Shown: positions 42,291 to 50,372 of the stretch, in pieces
How positions within the stretch are numbered: position 1 is the stretch's first letter
Layout: every line of letters begins with the position of its first letter
Assembly: GCA_030428205.1 (NCBI GenBank)
Contig: JAUIBK010000001.1
Location: 263,966 to 327,965 of the forward strand
DNA: 64,000 nucleotides
Direction: 5' to 3'
Source: a bacterium
GTDB taxonomy: Bacteria; Bdellovibrionota_C; UBA2361; RFPC01
Notes under the pieces: generated by a model
Told to the model about the DNA's origin: nothing
Databases searched by the model: none
The model's input: the letters and a program-made list of their open reading frames with translations, nothing else
Program-made: the position numbers and the translations under genes

Positions 42291-43593
42291 GGTGCTTATC
42301 GTAGAAGACTCTCGTTTTTTTCGGAACGCAATCAAACGAACGCTCACAGATTTTGGCTATGAAGTAGTCGAGGCGAGTGATGGTCAAGAAGGCCTCGAAC
42401 TCTTGATGGTTGACCCGGAAATTGAGGTTGCGGTTGTTGATTGGAATATGCCTCGTCTTGCAGGTCCAGAATTTTGCCAAAGGGCGAAGATTCTCCGTCA
42501 AGAGAGCTTCATCTATTGTATTCTATTTACCTCTGAGAATGAAACACGTCGGCTCATCGAAGGAATAGATGCTGGCGCTGACGATTACATTGTAAAGTCG
42601 AAGGATTTTGATGAACTTCATGCGCGCATCCGAGCTGGACTTCGCATTGTCCAGTTGCAACAGAAGTTGCAACATGAAAAAGAGCAGCTGAAAGAAACAA
42701 ACGAAACCTTACAACGAACGGCCTATGAGCTCAAAGAGAAAGAGATGAAGTTAGCTCAGAGAAGTAGACTCGAATCTATTGGTTCTCTTGCTGCAGGAGT
42801 TGCGCATGAGATCAATACACCAGTGCAGTTTATCAGAGATAATACTCTCTTTGTGCGAGAGGAGTTGAAGAATCTTTCTGCTCTCTATACAGCGTTTGAA
42901 GAAGTTCTCACGACTCTACCTGAGGAGCAACGTGAGCATATTGAAGCACTCAAGCGATTGCTTGACTTTGACTATCTTGCAGTGGAGATTCCACTTGCAC
43001 TTGAGCAGACACTCAACGGTGTGGGCTCGATTAGTAACATTGTTCGTTCAGTAAAAGAGATATCTCGTCCCTCAGCAGACCAGTATAAATCCTGCGACTT
43101 GAATCAAGTCATACGTGATGCAGTGGCTATTACACGTGGAGAGTGGAAGAAGAGAACCCGCATGAAACTTGATTTGGACGAAGAGCTTGAGGAAGTCTTC
43201 TGCTCACAGGTCGAGGTAGGGCAAGTCATTGTGCAGCTCATCTCTAACGCCTCATCAGCAATTAAGCGTTCGGATAAGCTATGCGGTGAAATATGTATTT
43301 CCACTCTTCGAGAGCATGAGGGTGTGCGAATTACTGTTTCTGATAATGGGTGTGGCATCTCTGGCGAACTTAAACAACGAGTCTTTGACCCATTTTTTAC
43401 GACACAAGATGTGGGTGAGGGGAGTGGAAATGGTTTAGCGCTAGCGTATGCCACCATTGTAGATCGACATAAAGGAGAGATCGCGTTTGAGTCTACTGAA
43501 GGGGTTGGCTCTTCTTGTTGGTTTACTCTACCAATGAAAGAGAAGTATTGCTCAAAGGAAAACCTCAAAGAGGTCAACTGCCATATTGTATGA
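42283..43593 (+). CDS. REC-histidine kinase hybrid
   Basis: 436 residues. An N-terminal receiver (1-122; KVLIVEDSRFFRNAI, phospho-Asp in VAVVDWNMPRLAG, KSKDF at the switch) precedes a coiled-coil linker (125-165) and a kinase core: H-box SLAAGVAHEINTPVQFIRD, a long helical DHp region, and HATPase_c (ISNASSAI, VSDNGCGI, FDPFFTT, GSGNGLALAYA). The receiver-first order means it can be regulated by phosphate from another kinase. Its H-box is almost the same as that of the PAS kinase at 35673, so cross-talk in one network is likely. No membrane segments. Confidence 0.9.
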   Translation: MNKVLIVEDSRFFRNAIKRTLTDFGYEVVEASDGQEGLELLMVDPEIEVAVVDWNMPRLAGPEFCQRAKILRQESFIYCILFTSENETRRLIEGIDAGADDYIVKSKDFDELHARIRAGLRIVQLQQKLQHEKEQLKETNETLQRTAYELKEKEMKLAQRSRLESIGSLAAGVAHEINTPVQFIRDNTLFVREELKNLSALYTAFEEVLTTLPEEQREHIEALKRLLDFDYLAVEIPLALEQTLNGVGSISNIVRSVKEISRPSADQYKSCDLNQVIRDAVAITRGEWKKRTRMKLDLDEELEEVFCSQVEVGQVIVQLISNASSAIKRSDKLCGEICISTLREHEGVRITVSDNGCGISGELKQRVFDPFFTTQDVGEGSGNGLALAYATIVDRHKGEIAFESTEGVGSSCWFTLPMKEKYCSKENLKEVNCHIV

Positions 43594-43619
43594 AAAGAAT
43601 TCGCTGTTCTCTGTCGAGA

Positions 43620-44318
43620 TTAAGGAAGATCAAAAAAGAGAAAGATCGTATTTGCTCTTGATGTAATCTGAGGAGCCTCGTGCCCGCTAAGCGCTCCTCC
43701 ATCACCTGCTGTAAGATGTGTTCCTTCGAGCTCAAGGGTGCCATCAACTATCTGAAGCCAGCCATACCTTTGATCACTAAGAGGGAGTACTACCTCTTCA
43801 CCAGCAGAGAGATGCCCAAGATAAAGCCTGATGTCTTGGTTGATCTTAAGAGAGCCGTCCGTTTCTTCTTGAGAGGCGACGAGTTGGAGAGACTTGGGCT
43901 CGGTAGGCTCTGAAAAACTCTTTTGCCCATAAGATGGAGCGAGGTCATTTGTATCGGGGACTATCCAGATCTGATAGAAGTGCGTTTCGTTTTCTTTTGA
44001 GGGGTTAAATTCACTATGTGTAATGCCGCTTCCAGCCGTAATGATCTGAAACTCACCTGCTCTGATGATGGAGCCGTTTTCCATGCTGTCTCTATGCTCG
44101 AGCTCCCCCGAAACAACATATGAGATGATCTCCATATTACTGTGGGGATGAGTACCGAAGCCATTATCAGGGAGCACACGGTCTTCGTTCATGACCCGAA
44201 GTACTCGATGTCCCATGTGGTTAGGATCGCGATAGCTCCCAAAAGAGAAGGTGTGGTAGGAGTCCAGCCAACCGTGACTGACGTGTCCTCGATCTTGAGA
44301 TTTTCTAATCGTAATCAT
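43620..44318 (-). CDS. Pirin-family protein (YhhW-like bicupin)
   Basis: 232 residues from the ATG at 44318, close to GGCGGCAAGG as a ribosome binding site; an earlier in-frame start at 44399 would overlap the next gene. The N-terminal cupin has the metal-binding set HPHSNMEIISYVVSGELEHRDS and GSGITHSEFNPS. Pirins bind iron or other metals, and YhhW-type members have quercetinase activity in vitro. The physiological substrate is not established. It is convergent with the hybrid kinase gene, 26 bases away. Confidence 0.9.
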   Translation of the reverse strand: MITIRKSQDRGHVSHGWLDSYHTFSFGSYRDPNHMGHRVLRVMNEDRVLPDNGFGTHPHSNMEIISYVVSGELEHRDSMENGSIIRAGEFQIITAGSGITHSEFNPSKENETHFYQIWIVPDTNDLAPSYGQKSFSEPTEPKSLQLVASQEETDGSLKINQDIRLYLGHLSAGEEVVLPLSDQRYGWLQIVDGTLELEGTHLTAGDGGALSGHEAPQITSRANTIFLFFDLP

Positions 44319-44388
44319 AGCCTTGCCGCCCTTGAGAGCATATCTCTGTGAGATGTAAGTACGATCAAGGGCAATTTCAAGTGGTCTT

Positions 44389-44742
44389 CTAGGCTGCAAG
44401 CTTTATAGCGCGCACGAGGTCGCGCTTGCTTGTCCTGCGCCTCAGAGCTCGTTGTAATGTACTACGGAAATTTGGGACAGCTCTCTTGAGCGCAGATCGA
44501 AAGGCTTGGCCTGGCTCATAGTGCACCTCAGTTACAACAAGAGGCGGCGTGTTTGGCCTTGATACAAGTATTTTGCATTCCTTGTCTTTTCCACCTCGTA
44601 AACCGTTAATGTCTCGTATTCGGACTTCAATCCGATCTATAGCATGTCTGTGGCGTAGAAATGCTTGCTGAATTCGCTCTGTCATAAAGCGGGCAAGTGC
44701 TTTGTCGCGGTCAATTGAGTTGAGAAAGATAGATATTTTCAT
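44389..44742 (-). CDS. HPF/RaiA-like ribosome-associated protein
   Basis: 117 residues. Pattern of a dsRBD-like alpha/beta fold: ISIFLNSIDRDKALARFMTERIQQAFLRH, then IDRIEVRIRDINGLRGGKDKECKILVSR, and a second helix ending LQRALRRRTSKRD. This matches small HPF-like hibernation-type proteins that bind 30S ribosomes, though the match is general rather than exact. If correct it would act in translation arrest under stress. It is followed by the pirin gene on the same strand with a 70-base gap. Confidence 0.6.
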   Translation of the reverse strand: MKISIFLNSIDRDKALARFMTERIQQAFLRHRHAIDRIEVRIRDINGLRGGKDKECKILVSRPNTPPLVVTEVHYEPGQAFRSALKRAVPNFRSTLQRALRRRTSKRDLVRAIKLAA

Positions 44743-44857
44743 GGCAACCTCCAGTAAGAGAGTTCATGTTTGTATTGTATGAAGGTGGTGTGATATAGAC
44801 AAATATATAAATTTACTGTCCATCATAGGTATTTTCTATAGGGGGATATTTAGCTGA

Positions 44858-45757
44858 ATGAACACGTGGTTGAATTATCATCATCTATACTACTTTTGGA
44901 TGATTGCACAGAGGGAGTCTATTTCCGCAGCAGCTTCAAAGCTGCGACTTGCTCAGCCGACACTCTCTGCTCAGCTCAAGCAGCTTGAAGAGAGTCTCGA
45001 GACACGCCTTTTTGAAAGACACGGGCGTCACCTTAGTCTGACTGATGATGGAAAGCTTGTCTTTAAGTATGCGGATAATATTTTTTCCCTTGGCTCCGAA
45101 CTGCAAGCTGTGCTCAAGGGGAGTCGCCCAAGCTTTGATTTAAAATTACGAGTAGGGATAATTGATTCTCTTCCAAAGCTGGTTGTCCATAAAACGCTTC
45201 TCCCTGTTTACTCCCTTGATAAGGAAGTTCGTATTGAGTGTTATGAAGGGAAACGAGAGACTCTCCTCTCTGAGCTTGCAGCTCATGAGCTTGATCTCGT
45301 TTTGTCAGACGCGCCCTTTAGCTCTGAGGTCGCAGTAAAGGCTTTTAACCATCCCATTGGTTCGAGTGGAATCTCTTTCTATGGAGTACCGAAGCTAGTA
45401 CATTCGCTCCCGAGCTCAGGGTATCGCCGTTTTCATCAAGCCCCCTTTATTTTGCCTACACGAAACACCATGTTGCGCAGAGCCGTTGATACATGGTTTG
45501 AGGCGCATAGTGTTGAGCCGAATGTCATTGCTGAATTTGAGGATAGTGCTTTGTTAAAAACTTTTGGAGCAGAAGGCCTAGGGTTATTTCCTGTAGCCTC
45601 TGTTGTCGAAAAAGAGGTTGAGAAGCATTATCGTGTAAAGCGTGCTGTACGTATAAAAGGGGCCAGGGAGGAGTTTTTTGCTATCTCGCTTGAGCGGAAA
45701 GTCACGCACCCTGCTATTAAAGTAATTACAAGTACAGCAAAGAAAAACTTACATTAG
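44858..45757 (+). CDS. nhaR: LysR-family regulator NhaR
   Basis: 299 residues. N-terminal helix-turn-helix with NYHHLYYFWMIAQRESISAAASKL...QPTLSAQLKQLEESL, then GRHLSLTDDGKLVFKYAD. The opening NYHHLYYFW is characteristic of NhaR, which activates nhaA in response to sodium and pH. The effector-binding domain follows (LRVGIIDSLPKLVVHK, DLVLSDAPF). An nhaA gene lies about 3.4 kb away on the same strand, separated by four other genes, so the regulator-target link is probable but the arrangement is split. A short gap of nine bases leads to the next gene. Confidence 0.9.
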   Translation: MNTWLNYHHLYYFWMIAQRESISAAASKLRLAQPTLSAQLKQLEESLETRLFERHGRHLSLTDDGKLVFKYADNIFSLGSELQAVLKGSRPSFDLKLRVGIIDSLPKLVVHKTLLPVYSLDKEVRIECYEGKRETLLSELAAHELDLVLSDAPFSSEVAVKAFNHPIGSSGISFYGVPKLVHSLPSSGYRRFHQAPFILPTRNTMLRRAVDTWFEAHSVEPNVIAEFEDSALLKTFGAEGLGLFPVASVVEKEVEKHYRVKRAVRIKGAREEFFAISLERKVTHPAIKVITSTAKKNLH

Positions 45758-45766
45758 GATTCTTTT

Positions 45767-46195
45767 ATGAAGTTAGATCAAACGGCCCAAAGTCTCGATG
45801 GTCCTAAGCTGAGGTGGAGAGTCCTCATTTACGAGACGCTTGGATTTGGTTTGCTTATTGTATGGTGCTGGTTTGATGAGCTTTTTGATCTTCCTGCAAG
45901 GCTGTTTGGGGGAGTTCCGACAGAGATCAATATTGTTGAAGCTATCGAAGAAACCGTAGTCATCGGACTTTTTGGTGCTATTGTTGTTTTTACCTCCTTT
46001 CGACTTCTCAGTCGAATCAAAGTGCTGGAAGGAATTGTCCCAACCTGTGCGTTTTGCAAAAACATACGAGTAGATGGAAAGTGGCAGCGAATGGAAGAGT
46101 ATGTCTCTGCACGTTCGGAGGCTCAATTCTCTCATGGATTTTGTCCGCCATGCATGGAAAAACATTACGGCATTACTGAGGTTGAGGAGGCCTAA
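45767..46195 (+). CDS. Small membrane protein with a C-terminal Cys-rich zinc-type motif
   Basis: 142 residues, nine bases after nhaR and in the same direction, so probably one operon. Two membrane segments (YETLGFGLLIVWCWF near 30-45 and VVIGLFGAIVVFTSFRL near 65-85) precede a soluble tail: VPTCAFCKNIRVDGKWQRMEEYVS, then FSHGFCPPCMEKHYG. The CxxC plus CxxC tail matches a module commonly found at the end of PAS-domain or histidine-kinase proteins (ICxxCKKIRDDxxxWxxxExYI...SHGICPxC). Here it stands without a PAS domain. Probably binds zinc. Function unknown. Confidence 0.8.
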   Translation: MKLDQTAQSLDGPKLRWRVLIYETLGFGLLIVWCWFDELFDLPARLFGGVPTEINIVEAIEETVVIGLFGAIVVFTSFRLLSRIKVLEGIVPTCAFCKNIRVDGKWQRMEEYVSARSEAQFSHGFCPPCMEKHYGITEVEEA

Positions 46196-46201
46196 ATTGG
46201 C

Positions 46202-47908
46202 TTATCTTTTCAGTGGTGAGCTTAGCTCGTTTGAGAGCAGTACCATCTTCTTGGCGGTGGACTCTTCGTCAATCACAATTCGATGAATGTCACTTTTTTC
46301 AAGAGTTTGTTTGTCTCTGAGCGAAGATGCTCGAGCAATAATCTCAATATTTGGATTAATTAGCCTCGCTTTTGATGCTGCACTCGTTGTGGCAGTCGGG
46401 TCTGAAAAAGTGATAATAAGAGCTTTTGCCCCGCTGATTTCTACAGCTTCAAGAACAGACTCGTTCGCGAGATTTCCAAAAATAATATTAATCCCCTGAA
46501 CTCGTTCTTCTTTTACTGTCGATGAGTTTAGCTCAATAACCGTATAGGCCATTCCGATTTTGATTAAATTCTCCGTTACAGCTCTTCCAACCGGCCCGTA
46601 GCCTGCGACGATCACGTGCTCTCCAGTGGCGCTGAGGAGTTGCTCTTCACTGGACTGAAGGGATGCATTTTTTATCCAAGGAGGAGATGGAAGGCGTTCA
46701 AATGCTCGGGCAGTAATCCTTGCAAGAGTGAAGAGAGATGGGGTGAGGATGAGAGAGAGAACTACGATTCCGATGGTAATGGAGACGTCCTCGGAAGAAA
46801 GCAGCCCATGCTCAGAGGCTTTATCGAGAATAATGAGACTGAACTCTCCTGCTTGAGCTAAGATAACGGCGGTAAGAATCGCTATTTTGCTGTGCACCCC
46901 AAAGAGCCATGCTGCAAGGAAAATAGAAAATGTTTTCAGAAGAAGGAGTGCAAGGGTTCCACTGCCGATGAGTAGGAGATTGGAAGCAACGACAGAAAGA
47001 TTGAGCTTCATCCCTAATACGGTAAAGAAGATCGCCATAAAAAGGTCTCTTAGTGGGCCAACTTGTCCGGCGAGTTGGTGGCGAAAAGGGGAAGCTGCGA
47101 GGAGAAAGCCGATCAGAAAAGCTCCCATTTCGAGACTGAATCCTAGCTTATAGGTCGTGAAAGCCCCTAGGAGTGCTGCTGAAACGGCAGTGAGCATGAG
47201 CACTTCTGTGCTTCGTTGGCGTAGGGATTCGAGCAGCAGCCTCGGCAAGAGTTTTTGGCCAACAATAAATAGGCCAAGTAAAATGCTGGCCGTAGTTGCA
47301 CTCTCCCAGAATGAAAATCCACTAGATTCTGGCGCTAGGGCTGCCGAAGTTCCCTGGCCCAGCCAGCTCCCTAGAAAAGGTATCGCAGCAAGCATAAACA
47401 GAACAAGGAGGTCTTGAGTGACAAGAATTGCGAGTGAGAGTTGTCCGTGTCCCCTCGTCAGCTCGCGGGCACGCGCAAGAAGGCGTAAAACAAGTGCTGT
47501 TGAAGAGAGTGAAAATGCCATAGCGATAACAAGCGCTTTTGGAGTGTTGACTCCAAGAAGCGAGATGGCGGCGAAGATAAATGCAATCGAAAAGAGGCAA
47601 GAACTCAGTGATGTACCAAGTAGAGTCACCGCATCTTTCCTGAGTGCGGAGAGGTGCAGTTCCATGCCAATTCCAAAGAGAAGCAAGACAACGGCGAGGT
47701 GACCGATCTCTTCGAGGGCTCCAGCTGATTGAATAAACGCTAAGCCCGAAGGACCAACGAGTACTCCAGCAATGAGATACGAAGGGATAAGTGCGATTCG
47801 AATTCGCTGGCAAACTAGAGCAACGACAGTACTCGTACACAAGATAATAACCAGGCTTTCGATGATAGCCTTTTCATGTCCAACAAGTGTAAGTGCTTCT
47901 GAAGTCAT
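46202..47908 (-). CDS. CPA2-family monovalent cation/proton antiporter (Kef-type)
   Basis: 568 residues. The N-terminal two thirds carry 12 or so membrane helices with the Na/H exchanger pattern (SYLIAGVLVGPSGLAF, GHLAVVLLLFGIGMELH, SLSSTALVLRLL). From about residue 420 a RCK/TrkA-N Rossmann domain follows (HVIVAGYGPVGRAVTENLIKIGM, NIIFGNLANESVL, ALIITFSDPTATTS). The domain binds NAD(H) or nucleotides and gates the transporter. Members exchange K+ or Na+ for H+. The ion is not fixed by sequence. It abuts the PH-domain gene and lies next to NhaR and NhaA, making an ion-homeostasis block. Confidence 0.92.
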   Translation of the reverse strand: MTSEALTLVGHEKAIIESLVIILCTSTVVALVCQRIRIALIPSYLIAGVLVGPSGLAFIQSAGALEEIGHLAVVLLLFGIGMELHLSALRKDAVTLLGTSLSSCLFSIAFIFAAISLLGVNTPKALVIAMAFSLSSTALVLRLLARARELTRGHGQLSLAILVTQDLLVLFMLAAIPFLGSWLGQGTSAALAPESSGFSFWESATTASILLGLFIVGQKLLPRLLLESLRQRSTEVLMLTAVSAALLGAFTTYKLGFSLEMGAFLIGFLLAASPFRHQLAGQVGPLRDLFMAIFFTVLGMKLNLSVVASNLLLIGSGTLALLLLKTFSIFLAAWLFGVHSKIAILTAVILAQAGEFSLIILDKASEHGLLSSEDVSITIGIVVLSLILTPSLFTLARITARAFERLPSPPWIKNASLQSSEEQLLSATGEHVIVAGYGPVGRAVTENLIKIGMAYTVIELNSSTVKEERVQGINIIFGNLANESVLEAVEISGAKALIITFSDPTATTSAASKARLINPNIEIIARASSLRDKQTLEKSDIHRIVIDEESTAKKMVLLSNELSSPLKR

Positions 47909-48502
47909 CTATCCCGCATGTGCTCGAAGAGGCAGGGTCTCCTCTCGTTTTCCATGAGGAATACTGTGTGGGTTTTTTTCAGTTTGTTCAATGAGAAATC
48001 GTTTGAGCTCCTTTGCTTTTGTTCCTTCAAGGGCTTGAATGCGACAAACCTCTTCTCTCTCGCCAGTAGCAGCTTTCAGGACGAGATCTGAAGTGCCGAG
48101 CAGAAGGTCAATCCATCGCTTCTCTAAGTAAAATTCACAGAGAGGGGTGAGCGGAACGGAGGCTTCTTGTCGAATGAGTACGCCACTCTCAATATGTAGG
48201 CGGCCTCGCTCCAGGAAGTAGTCATAGCGCAGCCAGTAGAGGTAGTCGTAGATGAGCTTAAGAGAAACAAGAATGGATATCACGGTGGCAACCAGCAATT
48301 TCTTCACGACAAGGAAGTCATGAATCTGTGAGACGGTCTCTCCTTCAACGTTACGCGTGAACGAGAAAAGAAGGAGCATTATGGTGGCCATAAAAAGAAA
48401 GACAGAAATATATCGAATATTATGCCGTATGAGAAAGGCCAGGGAGATAGGAAACACTTCTTTTAGGTTCATCTTGTGGTGGGGATAGAGGGTGCTGCTC
48501 AT
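47909..48502 (-). CDS. Membrane-anchored bacterial PH-domain protein
   Basis: 197 residues, one base upstream of the antiporter gene and on the same strand, so the two are cotranscribed. Two membrane helices (about 25-45, 68-90; YISVFLFMATIMLLLFSF, VVKKLLVATVISILVSLKLIY) precede a bacterial PH domain (YDYFLERGRLHIESGVLIRQEASVPLTPL...FYLEKRWIDLLLGTSDLVLKAA). This is the YdbS/DUF304-type bPH_2 arrangement. Its function is generally unknown; coupling to a cation antiporter suggests a membrane-linked regulatory or structural role. Confidence 0.82.
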   Translation of the reverse strand: MSSTLYPHHKMNLKEVFPISLAFLIRHNIRYISVFLFMATIMLLLFSFTRNVEGETVSQIHDFLVVKKLLVATVISILVSLKLIYDYLYWLRYDYFLERGRLHIESGVLIRQEASVPLTPLCEFYLEKRWIDLLLGTSDLVLKAATGEREEVCRIQALEGTKAKELKRFLIEQTEKNPHSIPHGKREETLPLRAHAG

Positions 48503-48539
48503 GTTTTCCTCCAGGTGCTTTATTCGTCATAGCACTAGC

Positions 48540-48650
48540 CAGCCGTATTGTCCCTTCCCCCGTCGCTAAAGCTATGGGGGACTAGCCGGGGGGGGTCGCC
48601 ATTCGGCGAAAAAGTGTTCCTCCCCGTTAGGTGAAAAAACTTTTTTGTCG
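48540..48650. repeat. Block A + C, copy 1 (palindromic intergenic unit)
   Basis: Bases 48540-48592 (53 bases, starting CAGCCGTATTGTCCC) recur exactly at 49053-49105. The following part (48593-48650) resembles the part after the second copy with changes (TTCGGCG and GAAAAAACTTTTTT in both). A CCCCC-GTCGCTAAAGCTAT-GGGGG hairpin lies inside the exact part. It sits between the PH-domain gene and a short ORF. Confidence 0.85.
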
Positions 48651-48654
48651 GAAC

Positions 48655-48718
48655 ACTAGTGCCATTCTAAAAAAAGTTCTGTCACTTCGTGTCAGCTCTT
48701 TTTCTCCATGGCACTAGT
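48655..48718. repeat. Block B, copy 1: 64-bp unit with 11-bp terminal inverted repeats
   Basis: ACTAGTGCCAT at the left end is the reverse complement of ATGGCACTAGT at the right end. The inside carries AAAAAAAG...CTCTTTTT around a small GTCAC/GTG hairpin. A near copy occurs at 48989-49050. With blocks A and C the units read A-C-B, then the small ORF, then B-A-C. Confidence 0.85.
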
Positions 48719-48827
48719 CTATGTGATATTCGTAGAATATACAATTATTTCATATATAGAGAAAATAAATGTAAAATATCTTAATATTCTATTTGTCTAT
48801 ATATGAAGTTCTCCGTATCCTAGAAGA

Positions 48828-48983
48828 ATGATTCAAAATGAGGTTATGATGGATACTATACGACACACTCTTTCCATGACTCGTGCATTAAGAGAACGTA
48901 AGAAGCGTGGTTCTACTCTTGAAATACAACACCCTTCCGGGAGAGTATTGTACTCAGCTCGGTTAATGAAACCAGGCGCATGA
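48828..48983 (+). CDS. 51-residue basic ORF bracketed by palindromic repeats
   Basis: A short frame ATG to TGA coding MIQNEVMMDTIRHTLSMTRA and on to RALRERKKRGSTLEIQHPSG and an end MKPGA. It is basic, helical, with no hydrophobic segment and a weak AGAAG ribosome binding site. The local sequence is much more AT-rich upstream. It lies exactly between two repeated palindromic units (B at 48655-48718 and B at 48989-49050, with the A and C blocks outside). No family recognised. It may be a cargo or a regulator of a small non-autonomous element. Real translation is uncertain. Confidence 0.45.
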   Translation: MIQNEVMMDTIRHTLSMTRALRERKKRGSTLEIQHPSGRVLYSARLMKPGA

Positions 48984-48988
48984 TTAGG

Positions 48989-49050
48989 ACTAGTGCCATT
49001 CCAAAAAAGTTCTTTCACTTCGTGTCAGCACTTTTTCTCCATGGTACTAG
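48989..49050. repeat. Block B, copy 2
   Basis: Differs from 48655-48718 at a handful of positions (CCAAAAAAG in place of CTAAAAAAAG, TTTCAC in place of TGTCAC, ATGGTACTAG at the end) but keeps the terminal inverted-repeat pattern and the inner hairpin. It begins six bases after the stop of the small ORF. Confidence 0.85.
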
Positions 49051-49052
49051 CC

Positions 49053-49162
49053 CAGCCGTATTGTCCCTTCCCCCGTCGCTAAAGCTATGGGGGACTAGCC
49101 GGGGGTTTTCGCCCTTCGGCGGAAAAGCGCTCCTCCCCTATAGGAGAAAAAACTTTTTTTGG
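49053..49162. repeat. Block A + C, copy 2
   Basis: The first 53 bases (49053-49105) are identical to 48540-48592. Bases 49106-49162 diverge from 48593-48650 but keep TTCGGCG, the CTCCCC and AAAAAACTTTTTT pieces. The unit ends just before the AAGGAGG ribosome binding site of nhaA. Confidence 0.85.
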
Positions 49163-49187
49163 TCAGAGCTCTAGGTAAGGAGGTTTA

Positions 49188-50372
49188 GTGAGTAAGGCGT
49201 TACTTCTTCGATTTTTGTCCCTTGAATCTTTTGGTGGAATACTCCTCTTCTTTGCGGCGATTGTTGCCGTGGTATTTGAGAACTCTTTTCTCGGCCCTTC
49301 CTATGATGCAATTCGGGATCTCCCGATAGCAGTCTCACTTGGCTCGTTTGAGATCGCTAAGCCACTCCTGCTTTGGGTCAATGATGGCTTGATGGCAATC
49401 TTCTTTTTGCTTGTTGGGCTAGAACTTAAGCGTGAAGCTCTAGATGGGCAGCTTTCCTCGCGGGACCAAATTGTCCTTCCCTTAGCTGCAGCGATAGGAG
49501 GAATCGCTATTCCATCTGGCATCTATGCCTTTATGAACCTTGATAACCCAGAAACCATTCGTGGTTGGGCTATTCCGGCTGCAACAGATATCGCTTTTGC
49601 TTTAGGAATTCTCTCCCTCTTCGGAAAGCGTGTACCCTTGGCACTAAAGGTGTTTTTAACCGCGCTTGCTATTTTTGATGATATTGCAGCGATTGCTATT
49701 ATTGCCGTTTTTTATACTGCGAATCTTTCGCTCATCTCACTTGCCTTAGCTGGGGTTGTGCTGCTTGCTCTTATTGTTCTCAATAGGCTTCGTGTTACTC
49801 AGCTTACTCCTTATTTTCTCCTTGGGGTTATTCTTTGGGTAGCGGTGCTCAAGTCTGGAGTGCACGCTACTCTTGCTGGTGTTGCTCTTGCACTTGCAAT
49901 CCCGTTTCATGATGAGAAAGAGAATAGATCTCCATTAAAATATGTTGAACACGTCCTTCATCCATGGGTTGCCTATGGTGTCTTGCCTGTCTTTGCATTT
50001 CTCAATGCAGGAGTCAGCTTGCAAGGAGTATCTCTCGAGACACTCCTACACCCGATTACGTTTGGAATTGCCGCAGGCCTCTTTGCCGGTAAGCAGATCG
50101 GTGCGTTTGGAGCAGCCTGGCTTGCGGTGCGCCTTGGTTTTGCAAAGCTTCCAGGTTCTCTTTCGTGGGCGAGCCTCTATGGGGCAGCACTCCTCTCGGG
50201 TGTTGGTTTTACGATGAGTCTCTTTATTGGAACGTTAGCGTTTACTTCCCTTGAGGACTTAAAGCTTGTTCGATTAGGAGTAATTTTTGGTTCACTTGCC
50301 TCTGGGATTATGGCGATTGTCGTCCTCTCTCGGGTTCTTCCCAAAGCAGAAGATGTGACTGAGGAGCTCTAG
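49188..50372 (+). CDS. nhaA: Na+/H+ antiporter NhaA
   Basis: 394 residues from the GTG at 49188, preceded by a strong AAGGAGG. About 12 membrane helices. The transport and pH-sensing residues are present: PAATDIAFALGIL (Asp of TM IV), LTALAIFDDIAAIAIIA (the paired DD of TM V that bind Na+ or H+), and GVALALAIPFH. NhaA extrudes sodium in exchange for protons at alkaline pH. An NhaR regulator is encoded 3.4 kb upstream. A terminator follows at 50480-50509. Confidence 0.97.
   Translation: MSKALLLRFLSLESFGGILLFFAAIVAVVFENSFLGPSYDAIRDLPIAVSLGSFEIAKPLLLWVNDGLMAIFFLLVGLELKREALDGQLSSRDQIVLPLAAAIGGIAIPSGIYAFMNLDNPETIRGWAIPAATDIAFALGILSLFGKRVPLALKVFLTALAIFDDIAAIAIIAVFYTANLSLISLALAGVVLLALIVLNRLRVTQLTPYFLLGVILWVAVLKSGVHATLAGVALALAIPFHDEKENRSPLKYVEHVLHPWVAYGVLPVFAFLNAGVSLQGVSLETLLHPITFGIAAGLFAGKQIGAFGAAWLAVRLGFAKLPGSLSWASLYGAALLSGVGFTMSLFIGTLAFTSLEDLKLVRLGVIFGSLASGIMAIVVLSRVLPKAEDVTEEL

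Noticed and set aside
43620..44399. Longer pirin start at 44399 overlapping the HPF-like gene
   Set aside because: The pirin fold begins at 44318 with a ribosome binding site; the extra 27 residues have no family match.
47322..47840. 172-codon ORF inside the Kef-type antiporter gene
   Set aside because: Same strand, different frame; composition is that of a frame shadow (many Arg, Ser, Cys).
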